Shown here: positions 8,979 to 17,294 of the stretch, one piece after another | How positions within the stretch are numbered: the first letter of the stretch is position 1 | How the letters are laid out: each line of letters opens with the position of its first letter | Assembly (NCBI GenBank): GCA_963765585.1 | Contig: CAVXXB010000010.1 | Span: forward strand, 62,001-126,000 | Length of the DNA stretch: 64,000 nt | Direction of reading: 5' to 3' | Origin: CAVXXB01 sp963765585 | Lineage (GTDB): Bacteria > Calditrichota > Calditrichia > JAJRVZ01 | Translations under genes and position numbers: made by a program | Notes under the pieces: model-generated | Database searches by the model: none | Told to the model about the DNA's origin: nothing | The model's input: the letters and a program-made list of their open reading frames with translations, nothing else

Positions 8979-10412
8979 ATGGCTGAATTTTTACCCCCTA
9001 AGGAAAGGATGCAAATCCCGAAACAAATCATGCCTGAACAGGATCCGCAGGTACGAAATAAAAATTTTAATGAAGTGAATTTTGGACTTACAAAGGAACT
9101 GGCTATCAGAGAGGCCCAACGTTGTCTTCAATGTAAAACACCTACTTGTATCGATGGCTGCCCGGTGGATATCAAAATCGATGATTTTATCACAATGATC
9201 GTTGAAGAGGATTTTTTGGGTGCAGCAAAAAAAATAAAAGAAGACAATATCTTACCTGCGGTTTGCGGACGTGTATGTCCCCAGGAAGAGCAATGTGAGA
9301 AAACCTGTGTATTAGGTAAAAAATATGAGCCCGTGGCAATTGGCAGGCTGGAGAGATTCGTTGCCGATTACGAAATGTCAATGGGAGTTGAACCTGAGCC
9401 CGCGACCGTTCAGAAAAAAGGAAAAAAAGTGGCGATCGTGGGTAGCGGTCCTGCCGGTTTGAGTTGTGCCGGTGATCTGGTGCAAATGGGATATGACGTA
9501 ACTGTGTTCGAGGCGCTGCATGAACTGGGTGGCGTTCTGGTATATGGTATTCCGGAATTCCGTTTGCCAAAGGAGATCGTGCGTAAAGAAGTAAGTAATA
9601 TGGAAAAACTGGGCGTGGAATTCCGCACAGATATGGTAATCGGGAGATCTGTCACAGTAGACGAACTGATGAATGAAGAAGGATATGAGGCTGTATTTAT
9701 CGGTGTCGGTGCGGGGTTGCCCTGGTTCATGAATATTCCGGGTGAGAATCTGGTTGGAGTCTATTCGGCGAATGAGTTTCTGACAAGAGTTAATCTTATG
9801 AAAGCGTATAAGTTTCCGGAATATGATTCACCGATGCTTGATTGTAAAGGCAAAAATGTAGCCGTTATGGGCGGTGGAAATACGGCAATGGATGCGGTAC
9901 GAATTTCGCTACGTCTTGGCGCAAAAAATGCATATATCGTCTATCGTCGTTCTGAAGTTGAAATGCCGGCCCGGATAGAGGAAGTCCATCATGCAAAGGA
10001 AGAGGGCGTCCAGTTTCTTATGTTGACCACGCCAACTGAGATGGTCGGTAATGAAAATGGTGTAATAACCGGAATGAAATGTCTGAAAATGGAATTGGGT
10101 GAGCCTGATGACTCCGGCCGCAGACGACCAGTTCCAATTGAGGGCTCAGAATACCTGCTGGATATCGATATTGCGGTCATCGCTATTGGTAATGGTTCAA
10201 ATCCTCTGATACACCAAACTTCGCCGGAAATTGAGGTGAATAAATGGGGCAACATTGTGGTGAGCGGTGATGATATGAAGACAAGCAAAGAAGGCGTTTT
10301 CGCCGGCGGTGATATTGTTACCGGCGGTGCTACCGTGATTCTGGCCATGGGTGCCGGCCGGAACGCTGCAAGGGCAATGGATGATTATATGATGAATGGC
10401 AGAGCTTGGTGA
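8979..10412 (+). CDS. nfnB: NfnB / GltA-type FAD- and Fe-S-dependent oxidoreductase, large subunit
   Basis: The 477-residue product begins with a ferredoxin-like region with two cysteine clusters (CLQCKTPTCIDGCP and CGRVCPQEEQCEKTC). It continues with an FAD-binding Rossmann motif (VAIVGSGPAGLSCAGDL), a second, NADPH-binding GxGxxA-like motif (VAVMGGGNTAMDAVR), and a C-terminal FAD closing motif (VFAGGDIVTGGATV). This is the large subunit architecture of NfnB, shared with the glutamate synthase small subunit. Next to nfnA, the Nfn assignment is favoured. A good ribosome site (AAAGGAAG) precedes the ATG. NADPH handling here is echoed by the transhydrogenase operon just downstream on the other strand. 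Confidence 0.92.
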   Translation: MAEFLPPKERMQIPKQIMPEQDPQVRNKNFNEVNFGLTKELAIREAQRCLQCKTPTCIDGCPVDIKIDDFITMIVEEDFLGAAKKIKEDNILPAVCGRVCPQEEQCEKTCVLGKKYEPVAIGRLERFVADYEMSMGVEPEPATVQKKGKKVAIVGSGPAGLSCAGDLVQMGYDVTVFEALHELGGVLVYGIPEFRLPKEIVRKEVSNMEKLGVEFRTDMVIGRSVTVDELMNEEGYEAVFIGVGAGLPWFMNIPGENLVGVYSANEFLTRVNLMKAYKFPEYDSPMLDCKGKNVAVMGGGNTAMDAVRISLRLGAKNAYIVYRRSEVEMPARIEEVHHAKEEGVQFLMLTTPTEMVGNENGVITGMKCLKMELGEPDDSGRRRPVPIEGSEYLLDIDIAVIAIGNGSNPLIHQTSPEIEVNKWGNIVVSGDDMKTSKEGVFAGGDIVTGGATVILAMGAGRNAARAMDDYMMNGRAW

Positions 10413-10415
10413 AAT

Positions 10416-10916
10416 AGAGTTAGAGATTAGAGATGAGAGATGAAAGATTAGAGATCTTTTGGCATTAATATTGCTGATATTCTTATTATGAAAAATGAAG
10501 TTCTCGATTTATCATTCGAATTTTCAGTTAATATTATTCGGTTTTGTAAAAAACATCAAATGCTCCGCAGCCACTATTATGCAATATATAATCAACTATT
10601 AAAGAGTGGTACATCCATAGGTGCAAATGTTGAAGAGGCAACAGGAGCCCAATCAAAGCGAGATTTTTTATCAAAAATGTATATTGCTTTTAAAGAAGCG
10701 AAAGAAACTCATTATTGGTTGCGTTTAATATTAAAATCAGAAATCATCGATGAACTGCGGATACAGCCATTACTGGAAGAAGTACAGTCCTTAAAAAATT
10801 TGCTCGGTGCCATAACCAGAAGTACAAAAAACAATTTATAATAAATAATGGGTCCTATTATTTACACATAAGCCAACACCGACTATCTTCTAATCTCTAA
10901 TCTCTAATCTCTAATT
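10416..10916. repeat. TTAGAGA inverted arms enclosing the four-helix-bundle gene
   Basis: The left arm at 10416-10455 is a run of TTAGAGA/TGAGAGA words. The right arm at 10890-10916 is CTAATCTCTAATCTCTAATC onwards, its reverse complement. They bracket the coding region at 10488-10841 almost symmetrically and end at the pntB stop codon. No transposase and no target-site duplication were recognised. Confidence 0.65.
10488..10841 (+). CDS. Four-helix bundle protein (23S rRNA intervening-sequence / Avd-like family)
   Basis: The 117-residue all-helical protein has the typical family text: LSFEFSVNIIRFCKK, then LLKSGTSIGANVEEA, KRDFLSKMYIAFKEAKETHYWLRLI and a C-terminal LLGAITRS helix. Relatives are encoded in 23S rRNA intervening sequences and in diversity-generating retroelements (Avd), and also stand alone in many FCB genomes. 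Its biochemical role is unknown; basic pentameric bundles in the family bind nucleic acid. This copy lies in no rRNA or retroelement, and no reverse transcriptase is in the window. It is enclosed by inverted TTAGAGA-word arms, which suggests that gene and repeats travelled together. Confidence 0.85.
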   Translation: MKNEVLDLSFEFSVNIIRFCKKHQMLRSHYYAIYNQLLKSGTSIGANVEEATGAQSKRDFLSKMYIAFKEAKETHYWLRLILKSEIIDELRIQPLLEEVQSLKNLLGAITRSTKNNL

Positions 10917-10919
10917 GAA

Positions 10920-12293
10920 TCACCCCTTAAACTCCCCAACCACTGTCGAGATACTTTCCTTGGCGTCGCCGAAGAGCATGCGCGTATTTTCGTTAAAGAA
11001 CAGCGGATTGCCGATGCCGGCAAAACCGGCCGCCATTGATCTTTTTAAGACAAAGACTGTTCTGGCATAATCTACATTTATTATTGGCATACCGTATATG
11101 GGACTGCTTTCATCGGTACGTGCCGCGGGATTAACTACATCATTGGCACCGATGACTACCGCCACATCCACCGTATTGATCATTGGATTAATGTCGTCCA
11201 TCTCTACCAGCTGATCATAGGGAACATTCGCTTCTGCAAGCAGCACGTTCATGTGACCGGGCATTCTTCCGGCAACGGGATGAATAGCATATTTAACTTC
11301 ACAGCCATTTTCTTCTAATAATTCGCCAAGTTCACGTACCACATGCTGTGCCTGGGCCACGGCCAAACCATATCCGGGCACAAAGACCACTGAACTTGCG
11401 GCTTCTAATATCAGATATGCATCTTGCGCACTAATCGGTTTAACTTCACCCTCGGTTGCCGCGCCTTTACCAGCCGTAGTGGCACCGAATCCGCTGAATA
11501 ATACATTTGCCAGAGATCTGTTCATTGCTTTACACATAATATTAGTTAGAATGATTCCACTGGCACCAACCAGAGCGCCGGCAACGATAAGAATATTGTT
11601 CTGGATAACAAATCCGGCGGCACATGCAGCGAGTCCCGAGTAACTGTTCAAGAGAGAAATAACCACGGGCATGTCAGCTCCGCCAATGGGTATAACGGCC
11701 ATGATACCCAATATCAGGGATAAAATCATTATGGCGATAAATATATTATATCCTGATTCTGGTGCTATGGTGAACATAATAGATGCAGCCAATATACAAA
11801 TCAGAAGCAAGGCATTGACAATCTTTTGTCCGGGGAACAGGGTGGCTTTACTACCCAGTACCTCACTCAATTTACCCCATGCGACGATACTGCCCGAAAA
11901 AGTAACACCACCAATGAGAACGGAGAGAACAATTGTTATAATAGTAAACATTTCTGAACTGGGAGCTGCATGATAGGCACCCCAGCCAACCAGCAGACTG
12001 GCGATACCGCCAAATCCGTTAAAAATGGCAACCATTTCAGGCATTTGTGTCATGGCGACTATCCGGGCAGATACTGCACCGATAATTGATCCAATTATAA
12101 CGCCGACAACTATCCATTGAAAATCAATGATTTCCTTGCTCAGCAAGGTTACTGCAACAGCAAGGAACATACCGATCGCTGAAATGAAATTCCCGCGCCG
12201 GGCCGTTGCCGGTGAACTGAGCATTTTTAATCCAAAAATAAAGAGTGCTGCAGATACGATGTAAACAAGATTTACGATTAATTCGATATTCAT
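10920..12293 (-). CDS. pntB: NAD(P) transhydrogenase subunit beta
   Basis: The 457-residue protein has about eight membrane helices in the first half (domain dII) and a soluble C-terminal NADP(H)-binding domain dIII with the hallmark VPGYGLAVAQAQH, HPVAGRMPGHMNVLLAEA and GANDVVNPAA motifs. PntB with PntA uses the proton motive force to drive hydride transfer from NADH to NADP+. The start codon overlaps the stop of pntAB by one base (TAATG), so translation is coupled. The length is normal and the gene is intact. It is the last gene of a three-gene operon and ends beside a TTAGAGA repeat arm. Confidence 0.95.
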   Translation of the reverse strand: MNIELIVNLVYIVSAALFIFGLKMLSSPATARRGNFISAIGMFLAVAVTLLSKEIIDFQWIVVGVIIGSIIGAVSARIVAMTQMPEMVAIFNGFGGIASLLVGWGAYHAAPSSEMFTIITIVLSVLIGGVTFSGSIVAWGKLSEVLGSKATLFPGQKIVNALLLICILAASIMFTIAPESGYNIFIAIMILSLILGIMAVIPIGGADMPVVISLLNSYSGLAACAAGFVIQNNILIVAGALVGASGIILTNIMCKAMNRSLANVLFSGFGATTAGKGAATEGEVKPISAQDAYLILEAASSVVFVPGYGLAVAQAQHVVRELGELLEENGCEVKYAIHPVAGRMPGHMNVLLAEANVPYDQLVEMDDINPMINTVDVAVVIGANDVVNPAARTDESSPIYGMPIINVDYARTVFVLKRSMAAGFAGIGNPLFFNENTRMLFGDAKESISTVVGEFKG

Positions 12294-12595
12294 TATTTAT
12301 CCTCAGCTGATTTCTTCTTAAACATTCCCAGCATACGATCTGTAACCAGATAACCACCGATCACATTTATGGTTGCAAATGCGACCGCAGCAGTCCCGAG
12401 AATTATACTTATGGTATTACCTCCTGCGGAACCCGCAGCAACCAGAGCGCCAACCAATGTGATTCCCGAAATAGCATTAGAACCAGACATTAGGGGTGTA
12501 TGCAAAGTGGCAGGGACTTTTGAAATAATTTCAAATCCCAGAAATATGGATAATACTAATATAAACGCCAAAAATATCATTGTAACTGGATCCAT
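12293..12595 (-). CDS. pntAB: NAD(P) transhydrogenase subunit alpha, membrane part (PntA2)
   Basis: The 100-residue protein has three hydrophobic helices with LGFEIISKVPATLHTPLMSGSNA and the GALVAAG turn, the conserved core of the membrane domain that in E. coli forms the end of PntA. Here it is a separate polypeptide, as in Rhodospirillum and many FCB bacteria. It helps form the proton channel with PntB. It begins 12 bp after pntAA stops and its stop overlaps the pntB start by one base. A GGGGATG motif precedes its ATG. Confidence 0.93.
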   Translation of the reverse strand: MDPVTMIFLAFILVLSIFLGFEIISKVPATLHTPLMSGSNAISGITLVGALVAAGSAGGNTISIILGTAAVAFATINVIGGYLVTDRMLGMFKKKSAEDK

Positions 12596-12607
12596 GTCAC
12601 ATCCCCA

Positions 12608-13735
12608 TTATTTATTTTTTAAAGTTTCGCTAAATATTTCACCCTTGTGAGTTACCAGACATCCTTTAATAATCTCATCTTCCAGATTCAGAGCCAGTTC
12701 CTTCTTCTCCTTATCCCAGAAATGTGCCAGAAGGTTATATACATTACTTGAATACATCTGACTGGCATGGAGTGCGGCATTACCCGAAAGATTTTCTGCT
12801 CCAATTACGTGTACACCATTAATGTTAACCGTTTCACCAGGCTTGGAACCTTCAACGTTACCACCCGTTTCCGCAGCCAGATCAACGATAACACTTCCGG
12901 ACCGCATTCCCTTAATCATATCTTTGGTAAGAATGAGAGGTGCTTTGCGGCCAAATACCTGGGCGGTTGTTATGACAATATCGGCCAGTGTGCAATGTTT
13001 TGTCATAGCCTCGCGCTGTATTTGAAGTTGTTCATCCGTCAATGCTTTGGCATATCCGTCCTTGGTCTGACCGGTTTCTCCAAGATCCACTTTTATAAAT
13101 TTAGCGCCCAGTGACTCAACTTGCTCGGCCACAACTTCTCGTGTATCAAATGCTTCTACGCGGGCACCCATCCGTTTGGCGGTGGCAATTGCCTGCAATC
13201 CTGCCACACCGGCACCGATAATAAAGACCCGTGATGGTGCAATCGTACCTGCAGGTGTCATCATCATAGGAAGAACTTTATCTAGTTTGTCTGCAGCCAG
13301 AATGACCGCAATATAACCTGCAAGACTGGCCTGCGAACTCAGGGCATCCATCTTTTGTGCCAGTGTTGTTCGCGGTATTAATTCCATACTGATCGCATCA
13401 ATCTGATTCTTTTTAAATTCTGAAATGAGCTCTTCTTCATTAAACGGATCCAGATAACTAATATGGAGTGCATCTTTTTTCTGCCAGGATATTTCCTCGC
13501 GCGGCGGTTTGCGCAACCGCAGAACGATATCCGATGAGGCGATTAACTGCTTGCGGTCTGAACTGATTTTTGCGCCAGCTTTGGTATACATTTCGTCGGT
13601 TAAACCGCAACTTATACCCATTCCGGTTTCTATTTCAACCTCTGCGCCCAGATTAACAAGCTGACCGGCATTATCGGGATTTAATGGTATCCTGTTTTCC
13701 TTCGGATCTATCTCTTTCGGAACTCCGATTTTCAC
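12608..13735 (-). CDS. pntAA: NAD(P) transhydrogenase subunit alpha, NAD-binding part (PntA1)
   Basis: The 375-residue soluble subunit opens with IGVPKEIDPKENRIPLNPD, the alanine dehydrogenase/PNT N-terminal domain. It contains the NAD-binding Rossmann motif VFIIGAGVAGLQAIATAKRMGA and the following AFDTRE. The start is a GTG at 13735, supported by a strong GGAGGT site seven bases upstream. It is the dI subunit that exchanges hydride with NAD(H) in the cytoplasm. First gene of pntAA-pntAB-pntB. Alanine dehydrogenase is excluded by the two membrane partners downstream. Confidence 0.93.
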   Translation of the reverse strand: MKIGVPKEIDPKENRIPLNPDNAGQLVNLGAEVEIETGMGISCGLTDEMYTKAGAKISSDRKQLIASSDIVLRLRKPPREEISWQKKDALHISYLDPFNEEELISEFKKNQIDAISMELIPRTTLAQKMDALSSQASLAGYIAVILAADKLDKVLPMMMTPAGTIAPSRVFIIGAGVAGLQAIATAKRMGARVEAFDTREVVAEQVESLGAKFIKVDLGETGQTKDGYAKALTDEQLQIQREAMTKHCTLADIVITTAQVFGRKAPLILTKDMIKGMRSGSVIVDLAAETGGNVEGSKPGETVNINGVHVIGAENLSGNAALHASQMYSSNVYNLLAHFWDKEKKELALNLEDEIIKGCLVTHKGEIFSETLKNK

Positions 13736-13790
13736 TGAAATACCTCCATTTATACAATTTTGACTTCAATTTTTTTGAAGGGACAATTTA

Positions 13791-13900
13791 GATTAGAAAT
13801 TAGAGGTTAGAAATGAGAGATGAAAAATGAAAAAAATGCTTGATATTCGAAACAAAAACCGCAAATTTTATCTAATCTCTAATCTCTAATTCTCTAATCT
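13791..13900. repeat. TTAGAGA-word inverted repeat between rny and pntAA
   Basis: The left arm at 13791-13824 (GATTAGAAATTAGAGGTTAG onwards) and right arm at 13872-13900 (CTAATCTCTAATCTCTAATT onwards) are imperfect reverse complements around about 47 bp. The right arm lies about 12 bp past the rny stop codon. Confidence 0.7.
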
Positions 13901-13911
13901 TAAACCTTTAA

Positions 13912-15511
13912 CTAATTCATGGATTCTTCACTCAACTCCACATCATCAAATTCATCGGTAATTTTTGAGGCAACGCTTTGCCGGATCACACATACTTTTA
14001 TCTGTCCTGGATATTCCATTTCCTCTTTGACCTTTGCGGCGATATCTGATGAAAGCATCTCCGTTTTTTTATCGTCTAGCTTATCGAGCTTCCACTATAA
14101 CACGAATTTCCCGTCCGGCTGATATGGCATAAGTTTTTGCCACGCCATCAAAAGAATTTGCAATATCTTCCAATCCGGAGATACGTTTTGTATATGCCTC
14201 TAACGTATCCCGTCTCGCACCTGGCCGGCTGCCGCTTATCTTATCTGCAGCGGTGACAAGCACAGATATGGGTGAAATGGGCTCCGCTTCCTCATGATGT
14301 GCTAAAATGGCATTGATCACCACCTCATGCTCTTTATATTTTTCACACAATTCTTTTCCAAGTTGCACATGGCTACCTTCACTATTTACAGTGAGGGCCT
14401 TGCCAATGTCATGGAACAAACCGGCACGTTTTGCCAATCTGACATTCAATCCAAGTTCTGCTGCCATGGAGCCTGTCAACATGGCGACCTCCCGGGAATG
14501 CATGAGCATATTCTGGCCATAACTATAACGAAATTTCAGACGTCCCAGGGATTCTTTAATCTTATAGTGAACCCCGCGAATATTCAGTTCATTTAGTGTT
14601 TCTTCAGCTGTCTTAATAATTGTCCGGTCTACTTCTTTGGTTGCCTTCGATATAGCCTGTTCAATCAAATTAGGATTTATATTCTTTGATTTAATCAGGT
14701 TTTCCATGGCAATCCGGGCCACTTCACGACGTACCGGATCAAAACCGGAAAGCACAATTAATTCCGGAGTGTCGTCTACGATGACCTTTACCCCTGTGAC
14801 GTCTTCAAATGCCCTTATATTGCGGCCTTCGCGACCGATTATCATTCCTTTGAATCTTTCATTAGGGATTTGTACCGTAGATAACGTGTGCTCCATAGTA
14901 AAATCACAGGCGATACTTTCAATAGCCCCGGCAACAATTTCTTTTGCTTCACGTTGTGCATTGAGTCGTGCTTCTTCTTTTATATCTTTTGCCAGTTGGG
15001 CTGCTTCCAACCGAACTTTATTTTCTAAATTTTCCATAAGTTGTTTTTTTGCATCTTCGAGACTGATTCCTGCGATGCTTTGTAACTTTTGGTTTTGTTC
15101 ATCGATAATTGATTCTATTTTGTTTTGCTTTTCAAACAGCAAATCCTCACGCTCGGCAATTTTTTGCATTTGTTGTGAATTGCGGTTTTCTTTGTATTTA
15201 AGATTGTTTTCCAGGCGGCGTAGTTCTTTTTCTTTGTTTACCAGTTTGGCATCTTCGCGGCTCAGCTCATTCTCTTTGGATTTAAATTCTTCATTGAATT
15301 TGTTTCGCTTGTGCTGCATCTCTTCACGAAATTTGATCAGCTGATCTTTTTTCTCCTTCTCGGCGTCATTGTGTGCACGATCGAGCAGATCTTTTGCCGT
15401 GAGGTTTTGTTTTTTAAGGTGTGCATTATGAATCAAATACGTGATTACGATGCCCAGAGCAAAAGTGATGATACCAACTATTAAAAGATGTATCATGCTA
15501 AGTTCAGACAC
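13912..15511 (-). CDS. rny: Ribonuclease Y, one frameshift near the C-terminus
   Basis: Joined over a one-base insertion, this is about 532 residues, normal for RNase Y. In order: an N-terminal membrane helix, a long charged coiled coil (residues 30-190), a KH domain (FKGMIIGREGRNIRAFEDVTG) and an HD domain (GLFHDIGKAL, ILAHHEEAEP). The first frame runs 15511-14081 and stops after REIRVIVEAR. The tail resumes one base later (KLDDKKTEMLSSDIAAKVK) and includes the family C-terminus EYPGQIKVCVIR, ending at a TAG at 13912. A run of seven A lies nearby. RNase Y initiates mRNA decay at the membrane. Start GTG with an AGAGGA site. Because the gene is housekeeping, a consensus error is more likely than real loss. 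Confidence 0.92.
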
Positions 15512-15533
15512 AATATTCCTCTACTTTCTTATT

Positions 15534-15565
15534 AAAAAAGGGTAACAACACACGGTCGCTACCCC
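15534..15565 (-). terminator. Rho-independent terminator after the ferredoxin gene
   Basis: Read on the minus strand, GGGGTAGC and GTTACCC form a seven-pair stem (one G-U), followed directly by TTTTTT. It sits between the ferredoxin stop (15600) and the rny start (15511), so it should end the dodecin-ferredoxin transcript. Confidence 0.7.
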
Positions 15566-15599
15566 TTGTAAATCATTTTAAAATATGGTGATTAATATA

Positions 15600-15848
15600 C
15601 TATTCGCCATGAATTTTTGCTTTTTTTGCCAGTAATTCTTCTTCAGATTCTACGTTATCAGGATCTTTTACGCATGCATCGGTTGGACAAACGGCTGCAC
15701 ATTGTGGCTCATCATGGAAACCAACACATTCTGTGCACAGATCAGCAGCGATAATATAGAGGGGATCACCTTCGGTAATCGCGTCATTCGGACATTCGGA
15801 TACGCAAGCATCACATGCAATACATTCGTCGTTTATTAAAAGGGCCAT
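15600..15848 (-). CDS. YfhL-type 2[4Fe-4S] ferredoxin
   Basis: The 82-residue protein carries two 4Fe-4S clusters: CIACDACVSECPNDAI, then CTECVGFHDEPQCAAVCPTDACV, where the second motif has the longer Cys spacing typical of the YfhL/Allochromatium ferredoxin group. This low-potential electron carrier could serve the Nfn and Kor enzymes encoded in this window. A strong AAGGAGA site precedes the ATG. A terminator follows. It lies just downstream of the dodecin gene on the same strand. Confidence 0.92.
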   Translation of the reverse strand: MALLINDECIACDACVSECPNDAITEGDPLYIIAADLCTECVGFHDEPQCAAVCPTDACVKDPDNVESEEELLAKKAKIHGE

Positions 15849-15896
15849 TTCAATTGTCTCCTTACAATTTGATAAATTAATAAATTAATTATGAAC

Positions 15897-16103
15897 TCAG
15901 TCCAATAATCTGAATCCAACCTTTATAATAGCCTGATACTCAGAAACATTTCCTTCCTTGATACCACCACGTAATTGAATCACTTCAAACCAGCTAAGTC
16001 CTTTTAGTGATTTTGATGCTTCTCCAATTGCGTTCTGAATAGCAGATTCATGACTTTCTGTTGAAGTACCAACCAGTTCAATGATTTTATATGATTTATC
16101 CAT
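15897..16103 (-). CDS. Dodecin (flavin-binding storage protein)
   Basis: The 68-residue protein matches dodecin over its length: YKIIELVGTSTESHESAIQNAI, then the central Trp motif GLSWFEVIQLRG and the strand YQAIIKVGF. Dodecins form hollow dodecamers that bind riboflavin, FMN or FAD in stacked pairs, buffering free flavins in the cytoplasm. A GGAGCC site precedes the ATG. It is upstream of the ferredoxin gene and may share its transcript, in keeping with the flavoprotein-rich neighbourhood. Confidence 0.9.
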   Translation of the reverse strand: MDKSYKIIELVGTSTESHESAIQNAIGEASKSLKGLSWFEVIQLRGGIKEGNVSEYQAIIKVGFRLLD

Positions 16104-16165
16104 AGTGGCTCCAATCTTGATTCAAAATATAGTTAACATGTTGAAAAAAATCAACATAATCTTCA

Positions 16166-17194
16166 CTATCTAACGCCCGATTTTTGTTGATAATTCCTTC
16201 CAGTCGTTAACATGGCCTGGTAATTGTCAAAATTTACATAATTCGGTATTGAATTGGATGATCCCAGACAATAACCCCCATTGGTACCGATTTCCTCTAT
16301 ATATTTTGTAGCTAACTCAATTATCTCCTGCGAAGATCCGCGGGCGAGTAAATCTACCTCAACTCCGCCACACAGACATAAACTATCACCGAATTTTTGT
16401 TTTACCTGGTAAATATCCATTGATTTTGGTTCAATGGGATGCAGTGCCGTTACACCGCAGTTAATAAAGTCTTCCATCACGTCCCATAATACTCCATCCG
16501 TATGATAGATAAATGGTATGTTTTTCTCTCTGGTCAAATCACCAATATGTTTGAGAATCGGGAAAAAATGAACTCTTAAAAAATCCGGACTAACCATAAG
16601 ATTTGATGAATATGCGATATCATCACTATACCACAATGCACCAATAAAATCCATATCGGCCATTGTGTTAAACATACTCAGTATAACATCTGACATCTTA
16701 TCAAAAATGGCCTGAACCAGATCCGGCTGTTCGTAAATGGCCATGGCAAATGTTTCGAACCCCATTAATTCCCAGACATTTGTGTAAATATCCCCATATT
16801 GGCCAATGATACCCATGTTCTCAGGTAGTTTGTCCCGCATTACTTCAAATCTCGAATAATTTATATGATCTTTATTGGGCCAGCTGTACTTTTCGAATTC
16901 TTCCCAATTTGTTATCAGTCCCTCTCCCTCGGGTGACCATGCGCGATCATGGGAATCATTTTCCTGTCCGGTATTTTGCAGCATTTGTCTGTTTAAATTG
17001 ATTACAATTTCCGGCTGGATTTTTACAAAATCATATCCGGCATTAAGCATAAACTCGATATCATCTTCAGGGGTGAGGATTGGCCGACCCAGAAATTTTG
17101 CTTTAATAGTGGGGTCGATCCCTAATTCTATCATTGGGACATATTTTGATTTTTTATTAAGAAGTGTATTTTGCAGATTTACAAAATCGGGCAT
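16166..17194 (-). CDS. UROD/MtaA-family methyltransferase
   Basis: The 342-residue protein belongs to the uroporphyrinogen decarboxylase superfamily: an HTDGVLWDVMEDFINCGVTA segment, then ALHPIEPKSMD, a CLCGGVEVD strand and a C-terminal GGYCLGSSNSIP loop. These features match the corrinoid-dependent methyltransferase branch (MtaA/MtbA/CmuA-like) better than true HemE, since the N-terminal Arg motifs of HemE are missing. It lies 100 bp downstream of a corrinoid-protein gene on the same strand, so the pair likely moves methyl groups from an unknown methylated substrate to cobalamin or onward. The terminal acceptor enzyme is not in the window. Confidence 0.8.
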   Translation of the reverse strand: MPDFVNLQNTLLNKKSKYVPMIELGIDPTIKAKFLGRPILTPEDDIEFMLNAGYDFVKIQPEIVINLNRQMLQNTGQENDSHDRAWSPEGEGLITNWEEFEKYSWPNKDHINYSRFEVMRDKLPENMGIIGQYGDIYTNVWELMGFETFAMAIYEQPDLVQAIFDKMSDVILSMFNTMADMDFIGALWYSDDIAYSSNLMVSPDFLRVHFFPILKHIGDLTREKNIPFIYHTDGVLWDVMEDFINCGVTALHPIEPKSMDIYQVKQKFGDSLCLCGGVEVDLLARGSSQEIIELATKYIEEIGTNGGYCLGSSNSIPNYVNFDNYQAMLTTGRNYQQKSGVR

Positions 17195-17235
17195 GTTTAT
17201 ACTTTCAGGTATTAATATTTATTTTATAATAAGAG

Positions 17236-17272
17236 TCCCTAAGCACTTAAGCACCTAAGTCCCTGAGGGTTT
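17236..17272. repeat. Tandem CTAAGCAC/CTAAGTCC word block
   Basis: AGTCCCTAAGCACTTAAGCA continues with CCTAAGTCCCTGAGG. It is a short tandem of an 8-9 base word in the gap between the two methyltransfer genes, and another member of the word-repeat class. Confidence 0.55.
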
Positions 17273-17294
17273 TTCCTACATGAACGGATAAATT

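Noticed and set aside
10488..10841. Diversity-generating retroelement, because of the Avd-like protein
   Set aside because: No reverse transcriptase, template repeat or C-type lectin target is present in the window.
10416..10916. CRISPR array or classic transposon
   Set aside because: The words are degenerate and tandem without spacers, and no transposase or target-site duplication is seen.
13919..14122. 67-codon plus-strand open frame beside pntAA and rny
   Set aside because: It is the antisense of the conserved RNase Y tail, which reads well on the minus strand in the corrected frame.
14637..15344. 235-codon plus-strand open frame
   Set aside because: It lies fully inside rny on the opposite strand and is Ser/Phe-rich, a shadow of the Lys/Glu-rich coiled coil.
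16166..17194. Uroporphyrinogen decarboxylase HemE
   Set aside because: It lacks the N-terminal Arg-rich substrate motifs of HemE and lies beside a corrinoid protein, so a methyltransferase is the better call.
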